Shown here: piece by piece, positions 1-11,324 of the stretch
How positions within the stretch are numbered: the first letter of the stretch is position 1
How the letters are laid out: each line of letters starts with the position of its first letter
NCBI GenBank assembly: GCA_023101725.1
Contig: JALJCO010003522.1
Coordinates: 53,967 to 117,966 of the forward strand
Length of the DNA stretch: 64,000 nucleotides
Direction: 5' to 3'
Origin: Atherinomorus stipes
Lineage: Eukaryota > Chordata > Actinopteri > Atheriniformes > Atherinidae
Position numbers and translations under genes: made by a program
Notes under the pieces: generated by a model
The model's input: only the letters and a program-made list of their open reading frames with translations
Told to the model about the DNA's origin: nothing
The model's database searches: none

Positions 1-743
1 ACCCGAGGTCCGCAAAAAAAAAAAAAAAAGAAAGAAAGCAGCGCTCATGACTTTACCTCAGTCTGTTGATAAATGAAGCCTTCAGCAGCCAGAAGCCGAC
101 AGTTATTCTGTTTCATGTCAGGTCCAGGACCAGGATCCATAAGCTCTGAATGGCTGTCACCTTGTTTCTGTGGGTAATAGTGAGTTATGCTATTTTAAAT
201 AAATAACCTAGCTCATAATATTGCTAACCCTGAGTGTTTTTATGTGCTTGGATCTTGTATATTAATTTCTTTTACTTCTGTTACCCCAAATTCCTAATCG
301 AATTGTAGGCTGTGTATAAGTCAAACTGCATTTCTCCAAACCAGGTCTACCAGTCACAGAGATCCACGGAAACCCCCTTAAAAACTGGTTTGCTGCTGGA
401 GACAGTGGGGAATTAGCCTTAACAATAGATAATGAAATAGTAATAAACTATCTTACCTGTTTTAGATAGTGGTTGCTGTAAACTCTGGCATTGGTAGACT
501 CTGCTCCTCCCAACCGAAGGCGGAGGTTTAAATCCACGTTTTGCAGTGTTATTTTGTCAGTTTTCGACATTTTTCAACTTTGTTAACGACAGTTTTAGGT
601 ACTCCCAAAAAAAAAAAAAGACTTATCCTTTTCTTTGATAGCGTGATTGGAGCCATAAACTGCAGACACAGAGGCATTTTCCACACAGATATTACAGGCC
701 ACTTTCCTTCTGGCCCTCCGTCTGCATTTCGCGCGCTAGCGTC
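1..743. other. Non-genic flank, no gene seen
   Basis: There is a poly-A run near 14-31 and another A run near 605-618. The open frame at 541-897 starts in ordinary AT-rich sequence, matches nothing I recognise, and overlaps the 3' end of the LINE on the other strand. I see no gene here. Confidence 0.5.
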
Positions 744-2050
744 TTATGAACCTGACGTATGGCGCAACCAACCTATACTGATATGCTCTACGATGCAACT
801 CTTAAACTGGCTAATGCTCAGACTATTTTTGGATTTCCAGTTTACCAGGATAGTTTTCTTTGCAATACATAATACAGTAAGTATCATATGTGCATAGTTG
901 GTTACCGTGTTGATCTCATCCAAGTCCCCCAGTAAACACAGTGTGGGGCTTGCAGGAAAGTTACACCTGAGCCACGTTGACAGGTCATCACACACCTGAA
1001 GCCAGAACCTCTGGACAGGTGGACAAGACCACAAGGCGTGAAGATAATTGTCTGTTGTATTCTCATTGCAGTGCAAACAAATATTTGAAGGTGACAGACC
1101 CATCTTGAACATCCTCTGTCCTGTGTAATGTACTCTGTGTAAAACCTTGAATTGTATCAACTGCATATTTGAGTTTTTAGTCATTAGGAACGTGTTTAAA
1201 CATATCTGTGTCCATGTGTTTTGGTTAAGGGTTCTGGACAAGTCAGCCTCCCACTTCGAAGTTGGAAGGAAATTGAATCATCCAGTTTTAATAATAATCT
1301 ATATATTTTCGACAGTAGTTTGGGGATAGAGAGATTCAGGAATTCTGCTACCCTGACCGGAGTCTGCAGGTTCAGTTGGTTAGAGGTATATATTTTTTTG
1401 CTTAATATAGATTTAAGTTGATGGTATTCTAAGAATTTAGTACTACTGATCCCGTATTGTAAGGTGAGTGTATTAAATGACAGGAAATTTCCATTTTCAA
1501 TGATATGTTGTAATTGTTTTACTCCTTTATCCTTCCAATGCACAAAATTAATCATTTTCTTGTTTTGTAAAATATCCAGGTTATTCCAGATGGGTGTGAG
1601 TTTACATGGAATAAAAGAAGACTCGGTTAATTTCAGGAATTCCCACCATGCTTTCAGAGTAGAGCAGATGTTGATACTTTTAAAGCATTTATGAGATCTG
1701 ACTGCTGAACTGATGAACGGCAAATCAGAGACATCCAGATCCTCACATAATGCTTGTTCTGTGTCTAGCCACGGTTCATCTAGATGGGTAGGTTTCAGCC
1801 ATTTGGAAATAAATTGTAGCTTATTTGCTAGGAAATAATAATTGAAATTGGGTGAGTCTAACCCTCCCCGGTCTTTTACCTGTTGTAAGGTTTTTAAACT
1901 GATACGTGATGGCTTATTTTTCAGAAGGAATTTGGAAATGTGAGAGTCCAGTGACTTAAACCAACTGGAGGAAGGTTTGGTGGGTATCATTGAGAACAGG
2001 TAGTTAATTTTAGGTAGAACCATCATTTTGATGGTAGCAACTCTCCCCAT
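744..2050 (-). pseudogene. LINE ORF2 fragment: C-terminal region after the RT
   Basis: Two overlapping open frames (2050-1196, then 1241-744) join by one frameshift near 1200-1240. The first contains KINYLFSMIP and SKFLLKNKPSRI, followed by KDRGGLDSPNF, the arrangement usual downstream of the RT in fish L1/Tx1 elements. The second contains HRVHYTGQRMFKMG and a cysteine/histidine cluster (CLHCNENTTDNYLHALWSC), the zinc-knuckle-like block common near the end of these ORF2 proteins. No polyadenylation tail was seen below 744, so the true 3' end may be lost. Confidence 0.75.
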
Positions 2051-2160
2051 GAGTGATATGGGTAAGTGCTTCCAACGTGTGAGATCTTCCTCTATTGACT
2101 TTAATAGCTGGACATAATTTAACTTTATTAACTCTGAAAGTTGTGGAGAAATATTTATTC

Positions 2161-2679
2161 CTAAATATCTGATATTACCAGACTGTATTGTGATGTTAGG
2201 AATGTTTTGTAAAGTACAATTAACAGATAGAGCTGTAGTCTTGGTCCAGTTATCATTGAAAACTTATTAATCAATGTGATTGTCTGGGAGAGAGATGTTG
2301 ATGAGTTCTGGAGGAAAAGCAGTACGTCGTCTGCATAAAGACTTATTTTATGTTCTAGATTTTTGCCGGGGATCCCTTTAATATCTCTGTCCTGTCTTAT
2401 AGCTGCTGCTAGTGGTTCAATGAAAATGGCAAAAAGTGAAGGGGAGAGCGGGCAGCCCTGCCTGGTGCCTCGCTGTAAACAGAAACTTGGAGAAGTTTGG
2501 TCATTGGTCCTCACACATGAATCAGGGTTGTTATAAAGTATTTTTATCCAGTCTATGAAATAAGGCCCAAAACCAAATTTATTTAATGTTGCAAATAGGA
2601 ATTTCCAGTTAATGCGATCGAAAGCTTTTTCTGCATCTAACGAAATGATAGTCGATTCCAGATTATGAATGGTAGCATA
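2161..2679 (-). pseudogene. LINE ORF2 fragment: reverse transcriptase palm domain
   Basis: The fragment encodes the catalytic core of a LINE reverse transcriptase, which copies element RNA into DNA at the target site. Visible motifs in order are SLDAEKAFDRINW (first metal-binding aspartate), RGTRQGCPLSPSLF, and YADDVLLFLQ (the paired catalytic aspartates). The upstream end is cut by the MITE at 2688-2890, so the apparent N-terminus of the open frame (beyond 2687) is MITE sequence and not protein. The frame is lost downstream at about 2161-2250, where a stretch resembling NKFSMITG runs into a shifted frame. The core motifs are intact but the protein is incomplete. Confidence 0.85.
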
Positions 2680-2687
2680 GTCTATTA

Positions 2688-2890
2688 CAGGGGTAGGCAA
2701 CTCCGGTCCTCGAGAGCCGGCATCCTGCAGGTCTTCAGGGCTTCCCTGCTTCATCACACCACCTGATTTCCAGAGCTTGGCTGCACAAGTCTGCTAATTA
2801 CCCACTGATTGAAGTCAGGTGTGTTGCAGCAGGAAAAGTCCTAACACCTGCAGGACACCGGCTCTCGAGGACTGGAGTTGCCTACCCCTG
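2688..2890. mobile_element. hAT-type MITE with 8-bp target duplication
   Basis: This 203-bp element has long terminal inverted repeats: it starts CAGGGGTAGGCAACTCC and ends with the matching complement, ...GTTGCCTACCCCTG. It is flanked on both sides by GTCTATTA (2680-2687 and 2891-2898), an 8-bp duplication typical of hAT transposons. It carries no coding capacity, so it must have been moved in trans. It sits inside the LINE reverse transcriptase reading frame, so it inserted after the LINE. Confidence 0.92.
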
Positions 2891-2943
2891 GTCTATTAGA
2901 TTAATCAGTCTGCGTGAGTAAGTAGAAGAATGTCGACCTTTAA

Positions 2944-3973
2944 CTCATTGACTGCCAGACCTTTTCCGAGCAGAGTGCTCCATATTGCCAGGATTTTTAA
3001 GCATTTTCACTGATTTTGGGAGTATTGTGTACTATGCCAATACAAACACTGAATGTACCAAAGGAAAGCTTAGACTCTCTTCTTTTTATCAGAAAAAAAA
3101 TTTGTTTCTAGCTTTTTCCATTCTTTAGTAATCTGCAGTAGAACATGGCTTTGTTGCAGCAAAAATGCCTGTTTCTGACCAAAAATCTGAGAAAACTAAC
3201 TTTGAATATTGCAGTCCGCTTCAAGTGAAAGTGTCTTTGATATCAATATTTTTTTACTTTAGTAACACCTTCATCATCTGAACAGCTGTTTACTTCTACA
3301 AAACAACAAATACAACACTGAGAAAAGAGTTTTGAAGGCAAAATAATTATCTACTAGCTAAATAAGCCACAACAAGTTTGTTTCACAAAATAACATTTGG
3401 CAGAAACCTAGAGCAGACATGAGTCCTCCACTCCTCCCCCCCTCCCTCCTTCTCCTTCCACCGCAGTTTAGGTGCGCACGCACCCCCCCCCCCCTCCCCC
3501 GTGGGAAACAACCGCGTGCTGTAGACTTACTTTCACTTTCAGCTGGCGCACTTCGCTGCTGTATTTCCATCTATGGATGTGTCTTTGATCGATTGTGTCA
3601 CCCATCACTTTTTCCACAAACTTTCCTCCTTCATCCACCTCCTAAGCTGCTTCGATTACAACCGGTCACCATGTTCTCTCCCCGTCGAAGCAGAATCCAG
3701 CACACTTCTTGAGCTAACAGCCGCTAACTCTAACAACACAGGAAGCATCATAGAACCGCATCATTTCCTGGTAGGTTTTTTTTTAAGCTTGTCTGACATC
3801 GCCATCTGCTGGATCAGATGAAAACTACCGAAATAAAGATGATCAGCCCTTGGTTCTCTCTGACAAGCTCCGTAGGGGTTTAAACAGCTCCCCCGATTAA
3901 AACCCTTAACTAACGTGGCAGTTAACATTCGGATTTGAATTAACGTGGAAACATGTGAATGGCAGCCAGTGAG
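2944..3973. mobile_element. TTAA-flanked non-autonomous DNA element (about 1 kb)
   Basis: The element is bounded by TTAA at 2940-2943 and 3974-3977. Its ends are inverted: CTCATTGACTGCC on the left and GGCAGCCAGTGAG on the right, with two mismatches. TTAA targets are used by the piggyBac and Kolobok superfamilies. It interrupts the LINE between the RT finger segment and the KGRHSST segment. The interior has short open frames (for example 3419-3712) and a C-run at 3481-3494, but no transposase motif I recognise, so it is probably a deletion derivative. Confidence 0.8.
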
Positions 3974-3977
3974 TTAA

Positions 3978-4262
3978 TAAAACCAGTTTGATCAGGTTGT
4001 TATCAAAGGAGTTATTTTTTCCATCATTTTAGGGAGTGCTATGCTAATTATCTTAAGATCTACATTTATTAATGAGATTGGCCGATAACTAGATGGGAGT
4101 GTCGGGTCTTTTCCTGGTTTTAATTATACAGTGATATTTGCTGAATTCATATTTGGTGGTATTTTCTGTTTCTCTTTTATCTCTAGTATCATTTTATAAA
4201 AAGTGGGAGCCAGAATTGATCAGAACTCTTTGTATGGCTCCTTCTACTATACGCAACTTATC
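3978..4262 (-). pseudogene. LINE ORF2 fragment: RT finger region
   Basis: Reading leftwards from about 4248, the sequence encodes YKEF, a stop where Trp is expected, SILAPTFYKMILEIKEKQ, then PPNMNSANITV and SSYRPISLINVDLKI, followed by PKMMEKITPLITT. These are the segments before the RT palm in L1/Tx1 LINEs. At least two in-frame stops (for Trp or Leu) show it is dead. It abuts the 3' end of the Rex3-like LINE at about 4262-4265. Confidence 0.8.
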
Positions 4263-5660
4263 GTACCATCTTCTTCCGAGGTCGAGTCGTGGGGGCAGCT
4301 AAGGCAGCATCCACCCACAGCTCATCCGGGGGGATCCCGAGGCGTTTCCAGGCCAGCCGGGAGACGTAGTCCCTCCAGCGTGTTCTGGGTCTCCCCCGGG
4401 CCTCGTCCCATTGGGACATGCCTGGAACACCTCACCAGGGAGGCGTCCAGGAGGCATTCTGAACAGATGCCCAAGCCTCCTCATCTGGCTCCTTTCTATA
4501 CGGAGGAGCAGCGGCTCTACTTTGTGCCCCTGACCGAGCTCACCGTATCTCGAAGGGAGAGCCTGGCCACCCTGCGGAGGAAATTCATTTCAACTGCTGG
4601 TACCCGTGATCTCGTTCTTTAGGTCATGACCCACAGCTCATGGCCATAGGTGAGGGTAGGAACGTAGATCGACCAGTAAATCGAGAGCTTTGCCTTCAGG
4701 CTCAGCTCCTTCTTCACCACAACGGATCAATGCAGAGTCTTCATCACTGCAGACGCCGCACTGATCCGTCTGTCCATCTCCCGCTGCATCCTTCCCTCAC
4801 TCGTGAACAAGACCAGAGATACTTGAACTCCACCCTAGGGCAGGACCTCACCCCCGACCTGGACATGAAACTCCACCCGGAAAAGGGTGGAGGTGCTGAT
4901 TCTCATCCCGGCCGCGTCACACTCGGCTGCAAATCGCTCCAGCGAGAGTTGGAGATCACGGCCCAACGACGCCAACAGAACCACGTCATCTGCAAACAGC
5001 AGAGACTCGATCCTTAGGCCACCAAACCGGATCCCCTCAACACCACGGCTGGATTAGAAATCAGGTCCATGAAGGTTCTGAATAGGATCGGTGACAAAGG
5101 GCAGCCTTGGCAGAGTCCGACCCTCACCGGGAATGGATCCGACCTACAACTCAAAATGTGGACCAAGCTCTGGCATTGGTCGTACAGGGACTGGACAGCT
5201 CGAACAAGTGGGTCCAACACTCCATACTCCCAGAGCACCCCCCACAGGAATCCCCGGGCGACACTATCAAAAGCCTTCTGCAGGTCCACACAGCAGACTA
5301 GTTGAACGAACTCCCATGTCCCCTCCAGGACCCTGAAGAGGGTGTAGAGCTGGTCCACTGCTTCATGACCAGGACCAGAACCACACTGCTCCTCCTCAAT
5401 CCGAGGTTCAGCTATCCAACGGACCCTCCTCTCCAGGACCCCTAAATAGATCTTACCAGGGAGGCTGAGGAGTGTGACCCCCCTGAAGTTGGAGCACACC
5501 CTCCAATCCCCCTTTTTGAAGAGGGGGACCACCACCCCAGTCTGCCAGTCCAGAGTTGCTGCTCCCGATGTCCACGCGATGCTGCAGAGGCGCGTCAGCC
5601 AAGACAGCCCCACAGCATCCAGAGCCTTAAAGGCAAACTTCCATTTTAAACATATGTAGA
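4263..5660 (-). mobile_element. Rex3-like (RTE clade) LINE, 5'-truncated
   Basis: A second LINE, on the minus strand, begins within the RT (about 5660) and runs to a 3' end near 4265. The protein has the wording typical of fish Rex3/RTE elements: LDAVGLSWLTRLCSIAW, a GVVVPLFKKGDWRVCSNFRG block, LLSLPGK, and near the 3' end RMPPGRLPGEVFQACP (about 4460-4420). Several frameshifts and stops occur between 5014 and 4263. It lies directly against the L1/Tx1 remnant at about 4262, so it either inserted into it or replaced its 5' part. Family assignment is from remembered motif patterns. Confidence 0.8.
5014..5660 (-). pseudogene. Rex3-like reverse transcriptase fragment
   Basis: The open frame covers the RT from KALDAVGLSW through EEEQCGSGPGHEAVDQ, CVDLQKAFDSVARGFLW (first catalytic aspartate region) and VGLCQGCPLSPILF. 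It is broken before the expected FADD box, where the frame shifts at about 5014. The first 20 or so residues of the open frame above 5660 are unrelated flank, so the fragment really starts at KFAFKALDAVG. QCGSGPG in place of the usual QCGFRPG is a substitution at a conserved site. Not functional. Confidence 0.8.
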
Positions 5661-7372
5661 AGCCTTTGTAGTGTATCAGGTCCACATTGAACATTGCCAA
5701 TGCAAAAAAGTACAAATACTAGACAGACGGGGCTTTCCTGACAGAAAATGACAGAAAATTCCTGTCACTCCGTGTAAAACAGCGCCCCCAGCAACAAACC
5801 GGAAGTGACATAGGGGTAAGCGAACGCTCCTGACTCTACTGATAAAAACATTGATCACAGCAGGAGGAGTCTGACGACTCTGACTACGACATTCATCACA
5901 GCTTTAATGCTGAAGGCCACAGTTATATGTAGAGACATGAAAATGTGGAAAATAACATTGAAAAAAAAAATATTTTCTAAGTCACCTCTCGATTAGTTTT
6001 CATTTTGGGTCTTTACACTGTTTAAAAAATCTGTTCCTGTTTATCAGATTAATTTAATTATATTTCAGCACCATCATTATGTATTTGTTGAGGTTTTCAG
6101 TGTGTTTAAGCAACAGTTGCTGATAAATCTCCATTTAGAGGAGACTGACTCTGCTCCAGCGGATGATCTGGGGCATGAATGTCTGCCGAACAGCGACTGC
6201 GTCCATGTGTTTACTTCCACAAACAACCGGCTCTGTTACATCTCAACAGCACACAGCAGCAAGACATTCTCCCTTTGACTTTGTCCACAGATGTCTCTGC
6301 TAACAGCAGCAGGACATTTTTCCTTTGACTCTGTCCACAGATGTCTCTGCTAACAGCAGCAGGACATTTTCCCTTTGACTCTGTCCATAGATGTCTCTGC
6401 TAACAGATCACCGTCTCACGGCTCATACAAAGCACCTTTACAGATTTTTGGAGACTAAATGTGGAGAAAAGTCGAGCGAGCCGCTGAAAGTGACCGAGGA
6501 GCCGATATTGACCGTCCTGGAAGCCAAACGTGAGCTCAGTCTGGCGTGACGACAGTTTCCTCCTTCTTCTAGTTACTCTGTGGTCAGAAACTCTCGCTTT
6601 TCCCAGGATTTTATGCTGAAACAGCAGCGGAGAAAACTGTGTCCTGCTCTGATGCGGCGGCAGTCCTGCGGGTTGCGGGCGGACTGAGTCATCTCTCCCC
6701 GGTTCGTGAGCCGGGTGACACCGCTCTCTCTGTAGGAAAACAATGGGACGCAAAGCTTTTTTTTTTTTCCCCACCACGGATCATGTGTACGGGCGTTTAT
6801 GAGTCCCGCCTCCAGATTTGAGGAACAGAAACAAACACTGAAACCTGCAGAAACTCAGCAGCGTTGCAGGCTAAAGCTAAGCTAACGTTTCAGTTTCTAC
6901 GTCCCGCTGTAGCTGAGTCAGTTCAAGGAGAAGAGGTTTCTGGCAGCGATCAAGAAGCTGCTGGCCGGGAGAGTTCAGCCTCAGCTGTAGAGGTGAGGTT
7001 CAGAAAGAGGACGGATGTTCAGAAAGATGATGTCTAGCTGATAATCGTCTGTTGTCTCGCCATTTATCTGTTATTGTTTTGCATTGGTCAGTAAGTGGAG
7101 TTCACAGGACTTCACCTACTCTGACGTCAGAGGTCACATGATTCCAAAACTGTGTGGTGATTGTAAAAGGAGAGTTTTATCCCCTCCCTCTCCCTTTTTA
7201 AGTAATACTTCCTGGTTATTTTCAACTTAAGAGACCAAACAGTTACTGCCTCATCTCAGGGGTGATTTTCTGCTGTTATAAGAACATGAAACATACACTC
7301 CGGGCAGAGCTCATCTAACCCCCGGGAACTTTTAACTACCTCAGAGACCTCAGGCCCGGTCACAGATACATA
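5661..7372. other. Intergenic sequence, no gene recognised
   Basis: Apart from the short tandem repeat at 6253-6406 I see no gene. Open frames at 6400-6777 and 6639-6821 lack any recognisable motif. The sequence is less AT-rich than later intergenic stretches, but no promoter or exon could be supported. Confidence 0.4.
6253..6406. repeat. 50-bp tandem repeat, three copies
   Basis: Units start at about 6261, 6311 and 6361, each reading AGGACATTTTCCCTTTGAC followed by a CTGTCCACAGATGTCTCTGC block, with a few substitutions. Exactly 50 bp separates matching positions. Confidence 0.85.
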
Positions 7373-7374
7373 TA

Positions 7375-8953
7375 CAGTGGGTCCGGAAAGTATTCAGACC
7401 CCTTTAAACTTTTCACTTTTTGTTTCATTGCAGCCATTTGCCAAAATCAAAAAGTTAATTTTATTTCTCATTAATGTACACTTAGCACCCCATCTTGACA
7501 GAAAAAAACTGCAAATGTAGAAATTTTTGCAAATTTATTAAAAAAAGAAAAACTGAAATATCGCATGGTCATATTTAACTCACAGGCTGTCCATTTCTTC
7601 TGATCCTCCTTGAGATGGTTCTGCTCCTTCATTGGAGTCCAGCTGTGTTTAAATAAACTGATTGGACCTGATTAGGAAAGGCACACACCTGTCTATATAA
7701 GACCTTTAAGCTCACAGTGCATGTCAGAACAAATGAGAATATGAGGTCGAAGGAACTGCCCAAGGAGCTCAGAGACAGAATTGTGGCGAGTCACAGATCT
7801 GGACAAGGTTACAAAAAATTTCTGCAGCACCAAAGGTTCCTAAGAGCACGGTGGCCTCCATAGTCCTTAAATAGAAGAAGTTTTGGCAACCAGAACTCTT
7901 CCTAGACCCAGCTGCCCAGCCAAACTGAACAATCGTGGGAGAAGAGCCTTGGTGAGAGAGTAAAGAAGAAGCCAAAGATCACTGTGGCTGAGCTCCAGAG
8001 ATGCAGTAGGGAGATGGAGAAAGTTCCACAAAGTCAGTATCACTCAGCCTCCACCAGTCGGGGCTTTATGGCAGAGTGGCCCGATGGAAGCCTCTCCTCA
8101 GTGCAGACATATGAAAGCCTGCATAGAGTTTGCCAAAAAACACATGAAGGACTCCCAGACTGAGAGAAATAAGATTCTCTGGTCTGATGAGACCAAGATT
8201 GAACTTTTTGGAGTTAATTCTAAGCGGTATGTGTGGAGAAAACCAGGCACTGCTCATCACCTGCCCAATACCATCCCAACAGTTTAACATGGTGGTGGCA
8301 GCATCATGCTATGGGGGTGTTTTTCAGCTGCAGGGACAGGACGACTGGTTGCAGTTGAAGGAAAGATGAATGCGGCCAAGTACAGAGATCCTGGAAGAAA
8401 ACCTCTTCCAGAGTTCAGGAGCTCAGACTGGGCTGAAGGTTCACCTTCCAACAAGACAATGACCCTCACACACAGCTGAAATAACAAAGGAGTGGATCAG
8501 AACCACTCTGGGACCATTCTGGACCGGCCCAGCCAGAACCCTGACTTAAACCCAACTGAGCATCTCTGGAGAGACCTGAAAATGGCTGAACACCACCGTT
8601 CACCATCCAACCTGACAGAACTGGAGATGATCTGCAAGGGAGAATGCAGAAGAAAAGTGTGAAAAACTTGTTGCATCATTCCAAAGAAGACTCATGGCTG
8701 TACTAACTCAAAAGAATGCTTCTACTTACTACTGAGCAAAGGGTCTGAAGACTTATGACCATGTGATATTTCAGTTTTTCTTTTTTAATAAATTTGCAAA
8801 AAATTTCAGCGTTTGTAGTTTTTTCTGTCAAGATAGGGTGCTAAGTGTACAATAATGAGAACTAAAATGAACTTTTTTTGACTTTGGCAAATGACTGCAA
8901 TGAAACAAAAAGTGAAAAGTTTAAAAGGCTCTGAATACTTTCCGGACCCACTG
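7375..8953 (+). mobile_element. Tc1-like DNA transposon, both ends present, coding decayed
   Basis: The element is 1579 bp, flanked by TA at 7373-7374 and 8954-8955. Its inverted ends begin CAGTGGGTCCGGAAAGTATT and end AATACTTTCCGGACCCACTG. The inverted similarity continues about 200 bp inward on each side (left to about 7580, right from about 8748). Full length for fish Tc1 elements is about 1.6 kb. The transposase is broken (see the pseudogene), so this copy could only move with help from another source. A (TA)n microsatellite begins about 55 bp downstream. Confidence 0.92.
7741..8690 (+). pseudogene. Tc1-like transposase (DDE), multiply broken
   Basis: The cut-and-paste transposase can be followed through shifting frames. 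The N-terminal DNA-binding part starts MRSKELPKELRDRIV near 7742. The first catalytic aspartate is in KILWSDETKIELFG (about 8170-8215), followed by RYVWRKPG and [12 protein letters not shown]. The second catalytic segment (usually QDNDPKHT) is destroyed around 8455-8475. The third is DLNPTEHLWRDL (about 8540-8575). There are in-frame stops near 7860-7880, a frameshift or stop at 8285, and others after 8340. The order and spacing fit a Tc1 DD34E transposase. Confidence 0.88.
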
Positions 8954-9006
8954 TATCTAAAACGAAGAGGGTACATAGAATAACAGCAGCTAATTGAATT
9001 TACCCA

Positions 9007-9009
<3 letters not shown>

Positions 9010-9087
<78 letters not shown>
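9010..9087. repeat. (TA)n microsatellite
   Basis: About 78 bp of alternating A and T. Open frames of alternating Tyr and Ile over it are artefacts. Confidence 0.97.
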
Positions 9088-9092
<5 letters not shown>

Positions 9093-9103
9093 TATATAGG
9101 GTA

Positions 9104-9391
9104 TAGTCAGTCAGTCATTTTCTGTACCGCTTATCCACTTCAGGGTCGTGGGGTTGCTGGAGTCTATCCCAGCTATTATCAGGCGAGAGGCAGGTACACC
9201 TTGACGGGTCGCCAGTCTGTCGCAGGGCCAACACAGAGAGACAACCACTCACACTCACATTCATTCCTAGGGGCAGTTTAGAGTGACCATTTAACCTAAG
9301 ATGCATGTCTTTGGACAGTGGGAGGAAGCCGGAGTACCCAGAGAGAACCCACGCATACACGGGGAGAACATGCAAACTCCACACAGGAAGG
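9104..9391 (-). mobile_element. Teleost dispersed retroposon, LINE 3' end or SINE
   Basis: The sequence contains blocks such as CTGTACCGCTTATCC, GCCAGTCTGTCGCAGGGCC, CATGTCTTTGGACAGTGGG and GGGGAGAACATGCAAACTCC, a very common fish interspersed repeat. The short tandem tail (CAGT)n is at its left end (9104-9117), so it reads on the minus strand. A second, shorter copy in the other orientation is at 20597-20721 with a clear target duplication. It lies between two AT microsatellites. I cannot assign it to a named family from the sequence alone. Confidence 0.75.
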
Positions 9392-9402
9392 CCACTGTAT
9401 AT

Positions 9403-9405
<3 letters not shown>

Positions 9406-9477
<72 letters not shown>

Positions 9478-9478
9478 G
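9406..9478. repeat. Compound (TA)n(CA)n(TA)n microsatellite
   Basis: TA repeats, a short CACACACACA core near 9440-9451, then TA repeats again. Confidence 0.95.
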
Positions 9479-10420
9479 TAAAGTTAATATGATGCTGATA
9501 AAGTTTGTTAAATTTAAATAAAGTTTTTGTAGTTTTGTAATACTGTGAATAAATGAAAAATGTTTCAAATATTTTGATGTACACATTACATTTATTTACA
9601 CAATCACAATACAAAAAAGGGCACACATTCAAATAATAACCAGTTTCTGGTTTTAACAAACAAGTTAACAAATTTTGCTGACAAGACCCAGAGTCAAACT
9701 TCAAGACCATGTTGAATGAAACAGTATATATATATCTAACCCTTAGTTACCAAAACAAAGCATAGACACTTTATTGCTAAACAATGAAACTGCTCTTCAA
9801 AACTGTAACTTATGTTTTTATAAACATATTTCCTTCAAATTGTGTCTTGACAGCAGAGAGTGTACAGGAACAAACCTGTCCTGTGGATCTGATCCCCAAA
9901 ACAAACCACTTCAGCCTGACTTTCATTAAAATGATAGTTTGACTTCAGTCAGGACTGAAGGTCACTCAGTTAAATGATCGTTGTAGTGGATTTTAACTGT
10001 CTGAGTGGACCTGAATGGCATCTAAAAACTATGAAATGGGATATTCTGTTATAGAATGCTGAAATATTTCTATTTCTGCTGAAATAAAACCCATAGGTAG
10101 GTTTAACAGCAGTGGCCCCAAATTAGACACTCAAACACCATAAGTCAGAAGGGCATTGAAAAAAATAAACTCCCCAAAACAACTGGAAAAAACAAACAAA
10201 CATTTAAACAAGGTCAACACTGAGTCTGTGATATGACACAGTGTTGAAGTCTAAAGAACTGCATCTTCTGATTTACGGTATCAAACTCTGCAGACAAATC
10301 ACCCACAAGTAGTACAGAAGCCTGCAGTTAAATGGACATCATTAACCCTAAAAATATCCAAATTCTTTTTATTATTGGTCAACTTGTTTCTTTTATGTAA
10401 AACTGCCTGTAGAAACTGAA
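9479..10420. other. AT-rich intergenic sequence, nothing recognised
   Basis: No coding frame, repeat end or RNA gene could be supported. The open frames crossing its left part are driven by the adjacent microsatellite. Confidence 0.4.
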
Positions 10421-10648
10421 CCCAGTCAGCATCAGAACCTTTAATCTCAGTCAGCATCAGAACCTTTAGTCCCAGTCAGTGTCTAGAACCTTTCAACTCA
10501 GTCAGCATCAGAACCTTTAGTCCCAGTCAGCGTCCAGAACCTTTCATCCCAGTCAGCATCAGAACCTTTAATCCCAGTCAGCATCAGAACCTTTCATCCC
10601 AGTCAGCATCAGAACCTTTTATCCCAGTCAGCATCAGAACCTTTCATC
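10421..10648. repeat. 25-bp minisatellite, left part (about 9 units)
   Basis: Units of about 25 bp contain CAGTCAGCATCAGAACC followed by TTTAATCC or variants (TTTAGTCC, TTTCATCC). The array stops at 10648 where an L2 LINE begins and resumes at 16694 with the same unit, so this is the left part of one array split by the LINE. Confidence 0.93.
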
Positions 10649-10706
10649 GAAGAGCCGTAGTGCTCTTGAGCCATGCATTCCCCCGACTCTCAGCTGTGAC
10701 GATTTC

Positions 10707-11324
10707 ATGAGTTTCTTTACAAACAAAATTGTTTCTATTAGAGAGAAAATGCATGACATCCTCCCAGCTACTAACGACATCTTACCCCCAGCAGGTTTAG
10801 AGACATCTGTAGATGCTGAATTATGTCTGGATCATTTCTGTCCTATACAGATATCTGAGTTAACCAAACTAATTGTGGCATCCAAACCTTCTACCTGCAT
10901 TCTGGATCCCATCCCAACCAAGTTGCTAAAGGAAGTCTTTCCTTTGATTAACACTTACCTACTAGATCTGATTAATTCATCGCTATTGGCAGGATATGTA
11001 CCTCAGTCCTTTAAGACTGCAGTAATAAAACCTTTACTTAAAAAACCTACTCTTGACTCAGGAGAATTAGCTAATTACAGACTGATATCCAACCTCCCCT
11101 TTATGTCTAAAATTCTTGAGAAAATAGTTTCAGCTCAACTTTGTGCCCATCTGAGCAGAAATAATCTGTTTGAAAAGTTTCAGTCTGGTTTTAGAGCTCA
11201 TCATAGCACAGAGACGGCACTGGTGAAGGTTACTAATGATCTTCTCATGGCTTCAGATAAAGGACTCCTGTCCATACTTGTCCTGTTAGATCTCAGTGCT
11301 GCATTCGACACCATTGATCACAAC
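10707..11324 (+). pseudogene. L2 LINE ORF2, N-terminal half of the RT
   Basis: This encodes the start of an L2-clade reverse transcriptase: [15 protein letters not shown], then LELTKL-type helices, [43 protein letters not shown] and [14 protein letters not shown], ending at [16 protein letters not shown], which carries the first catalytic aspartate. Sequence after DHN (11325 onward) is hAT DNA, so the remaining residues of the open frame to 11450 are not [12 protein letters not shown] in place of the usual NYRPISNL is a substitution. The continuation is at 15102. Confidence 0.9.

Larger units (their letters stand above)
744..4262 (-). mobile_element. L1/Tx1-clade LINE, ORF2 remnant, split by two DNA elements
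   Basis: This is the reverse transcriptase and C-terminal part of a non-LTR retrotransposon, read right to left. The order is: RT finger segment (about 4262-3978, with SYRPISLINVDLKI), a TTAA element (2944-3973), the segment KGRHSSTYSRRLINLID (2939-2899), a hAT MITE (2688-2890), RT palm with AFDRINWKF, RQGCPLSPSLF and YADDVLLFLQ (2679-2161), then the C-terminal region (2050-744). Removing the two insertions brings back adjacent parts of one protein: LID at the left of the MITE runs directly into YATIHNLES. The motifs match the Tx1-like branch of the L1 group known from fish. The endonuclease, ORF1 and the 5' end are missing. Stops and frameshifts make it inactive. Confidence 0.85.

Noticed and set aside
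480..545. tRNA-like or SINE B-box near AGGTTTAAATCC
   Set aside because: No cloverleaf, A box or second SINE part could be found.
8994..9521. Tyr-Ile repeat proteins (also 36526-36851)
   Set aside because: Translations of (TA)n microsatellites.
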